The position numbers and the translations under genes were made by a program. Source: Bacteroidales bacterium (GTDB lineage Bacteria; Bacteroidota; Bacteroidia; Bacteroidales; Tenuifilaceae). Taken from it: a stretch of 6,760 nucleotides of DNA. The stretch spans positions 1 through 6,760 of the forward strand of contig DQHR01000058.1 in the NCBI GenBank assembly GCA_003531155.1, written 5' to 3'. Shown in pieces: positions 5,720 to 6,760 of this stretch; position 1 is the first letter of the stretch, and every line of letters begins with the position of its first letter. The notes below the pieces were generated by a model that saw only the letters and a list, made by a program, of their open reading frames with translations, was not told where the DNA came from and ran no database searches.

Positions 5720-6760
5720 AATTCCTTTTTATTTTAAGCGAATCGGAAGAGTTATCTTGATTAAGTCTTTGGTAAGTCTTTTTATCGACCCAAATAGTTA
5801 GATTCTCGCCAACGCTCAAATTATCGTTGCTTATGGGATTCCATATTAACAAATCATCAACGGTACATCCATGCATTATGGCAATCTTGTGAAGGTAATC
5901 ACCTGATTGTACTGTATACTGAATCTCTGTTTTCCCTTCAGTACTACCTGATTTGCTTACAATCTCTAGGTAAGTAATTTCCTTCTCCTTAAAATTGTAA
6001 ATTTCTTGCTCTTTTTTGATGAATGACTCAATCATGTTGGATGGAAGCCATAGTACGCCTGGCTTATCGAGTTCAGGAATATAATCTCTTCTGTAAATCG
6101 GGTTTAAGAAACGGATAAGACCAATAGGTAAGTTTAGTTCTTTTGAGATAGCAGCAAACCGCACTGGTTTAGATACCATTACCGAATCTGTTTTTGAGTA
6201 ATCAATTATTGGCTTTGTTACATTTATCTTGTGGTTAGCAGCGTTATTCATAATATAAGAAGCCGCAATAAATGCTGGGACATAGTTCTGGGCTGCTTCG
6301 GGGAGATAGTCATATATCTTCCAAAAATTAGTCTCGCCATTTGCCCTAGCTATTGCATTTCGAACAGGCCCAGGACCTGTGTTGTAAGCAGCAAGTGCTA
6401 AATGCCAATTGTTGAATATTTTATAAAGATATTGTAAGTATTGACAAGCAGCCTCTGTCGATTTTACCGGATCCATTCGCTCATCAACGAAAGAGTTCAC
6501 ATTAAGGTTGAACATTCTTGCAGAGTTGATTTTAAATTGCCAAAGCCCTGCAGCACCCGATTTGGATATTGCTAAAGGGTTTAACGCCGATTCTACTATT
6601 GCAAGGTATTTAAGTTCCAGCGGAAGCTGATACTTATCAAGCATCTCCTCGAAAAGAGGAAAATAAAGTTGTGAAAGCCCAAGTATTTGAGAAACCTGCT
6701 CGCGACGTTCGATTGAATAAATATCGATGTATCGTTTTACCTTTGAATTATAATCAAATT
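5718..6760 (-). CDS. MltD-like lytic transglycosylase with LysM domain (5' end missing)
   Basis: Lytic transglycosylases cut peptidoglycan glycan strands in the periplasm, leaving 1,6-anhydro-MurNAc ends. The frame is open to the window end, so the ATG at 6642-6644 is internal: the 38 residues before it (FDYNSKVKRYIDIYS, then QILGLSQLYFPLFEE) are typical of this family just ahead of the catalytic domain. Of 346 visible residues, about 36-175 are the SLT domain, with catalytic E56 in YLAIVESALNP, GAAGLWQF (68-75) and AAYNTGPGPV (123-132). Residues about 199-255 form a connector (FLNPIYRRDYIPELDKPG) often seen in Bacteroidetes members. Residues 279-324 are one LysM peptidoglycan-binding domain (YTVQSGDYLHKIAIMHG, then IWNP and LSVGENLTIWV). 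A charged tail of about 20 residues ends the protein. The signal peptide must lie outside the window. MltD-like is the best label; a different transglycosylase name is possible. Confidence 0.93.
   Translation of the reverse strand, partial: FDYNSKVKRYIDIYSIERREQVSQILGLSQLYFPLFEEMLDKYQLPLELKYLAIVESALNPLAISKSGAAGLWQFKINSARMFNLNVNSFVDERMDPVKSTEAACQYLQYLYKIFNNWHLALAAYNTGPGPVRNAIARANGETNFWKIYDYLPEAAQNYVPAFIAASYIMNNAANHKINVTKPIIDYSKTDSVMVSKPVRFAAISKELNLPIGLIRFLNPIYRRDYIPELDKPGVLWLPSNMIESFIKKEQEIYNFKEKEITYLEIVSKSGSTEGKTEIQYTVQSGDYLHKIAIMHGCTVDDLLIWNPISNDNLSVGENLTIWVDKKTYQRLNQDNSSDSLKIKRN

Noticed and set aside
6642..6644. ATG as the start of the lytic transglycosylase
   Set aside because: The frame continues to the window edge with family-like sequence, and a start here would remove the export signal an enzyme of this type needs.

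Overview
The window looks like chromosomal DNA of a member of the Bacteroidota (Bacteroidetes), probably of the Bacteroidales/Marinilabiliales kind. The clues are an LpxC-FabZ fusion, a Fibrobacter-succinogenes-major (FISUMP) domain protein with GGFAVGG repeats, AT-rich DNA, starts without Shine-Dalgarno sequences, and one intergenic match to the Bacteroidetes -7 promoter element TAnnTTTG. The group is inferred from family knowledge; the genus cannot be read from the sequence.

Layout. Positions 1-882 (+) hold the 3' part of a secreted-type protein with glycine-rich repeats and a C-terminal FISUMP domain, closed by a strong hairpin terminator (899-938). Positions 1045-2289 (+) encode an HD-domain phosphohydrolase of the dGTPase/SAMHD1-like superfamily. 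Then come three genes for the first steps of lipid A synthesis: lpxD (2335-3381), a fused lpxC-fabZ (3479-4873) and lpxA (4878-5681), which starts 4 bases after lpxC-fabZ. A hairpin with A and T tracts (5685-5719) ends this transcription unit. It also serves a convergent gene on the minus strand (5718-6760, 5' end outside the window), a lytic transglycosylase with a C-terminal LysM domain.

How the genes work together. LpxA puts the first 3-hydroxyacyl chain on UDP-GlcNAc, LpxC removes the acetyl group and LpxD adds the second 3-hydroxyacyl chain. FabZ draws on the same 3-hydroxyacyl-ACP pool but sends it to phospholipid synthesis, so the fusion places the committed lipid A step and its competitor in one polypeptide. 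The lytic transglycosylase acts on peptidoglycan, so most of the window concerns the cell envelope. The HD phosphohydrolase has no obvious biochemical link to lipid A, although as I recall this neighbourhood is common in the phylum.

I see no mobile element, RNA gene, CRISPR array, phage gene or defence system. All complete genes have their expected catalytic residues. No previously undescribed system is evident; the points worth a second look are the repeat/FISUMP protein, the fusion with its LpxC insertion, the inverted repeat before lpxC-fabZ, and the terminator overlapped by the stop codon of the convergent gene.
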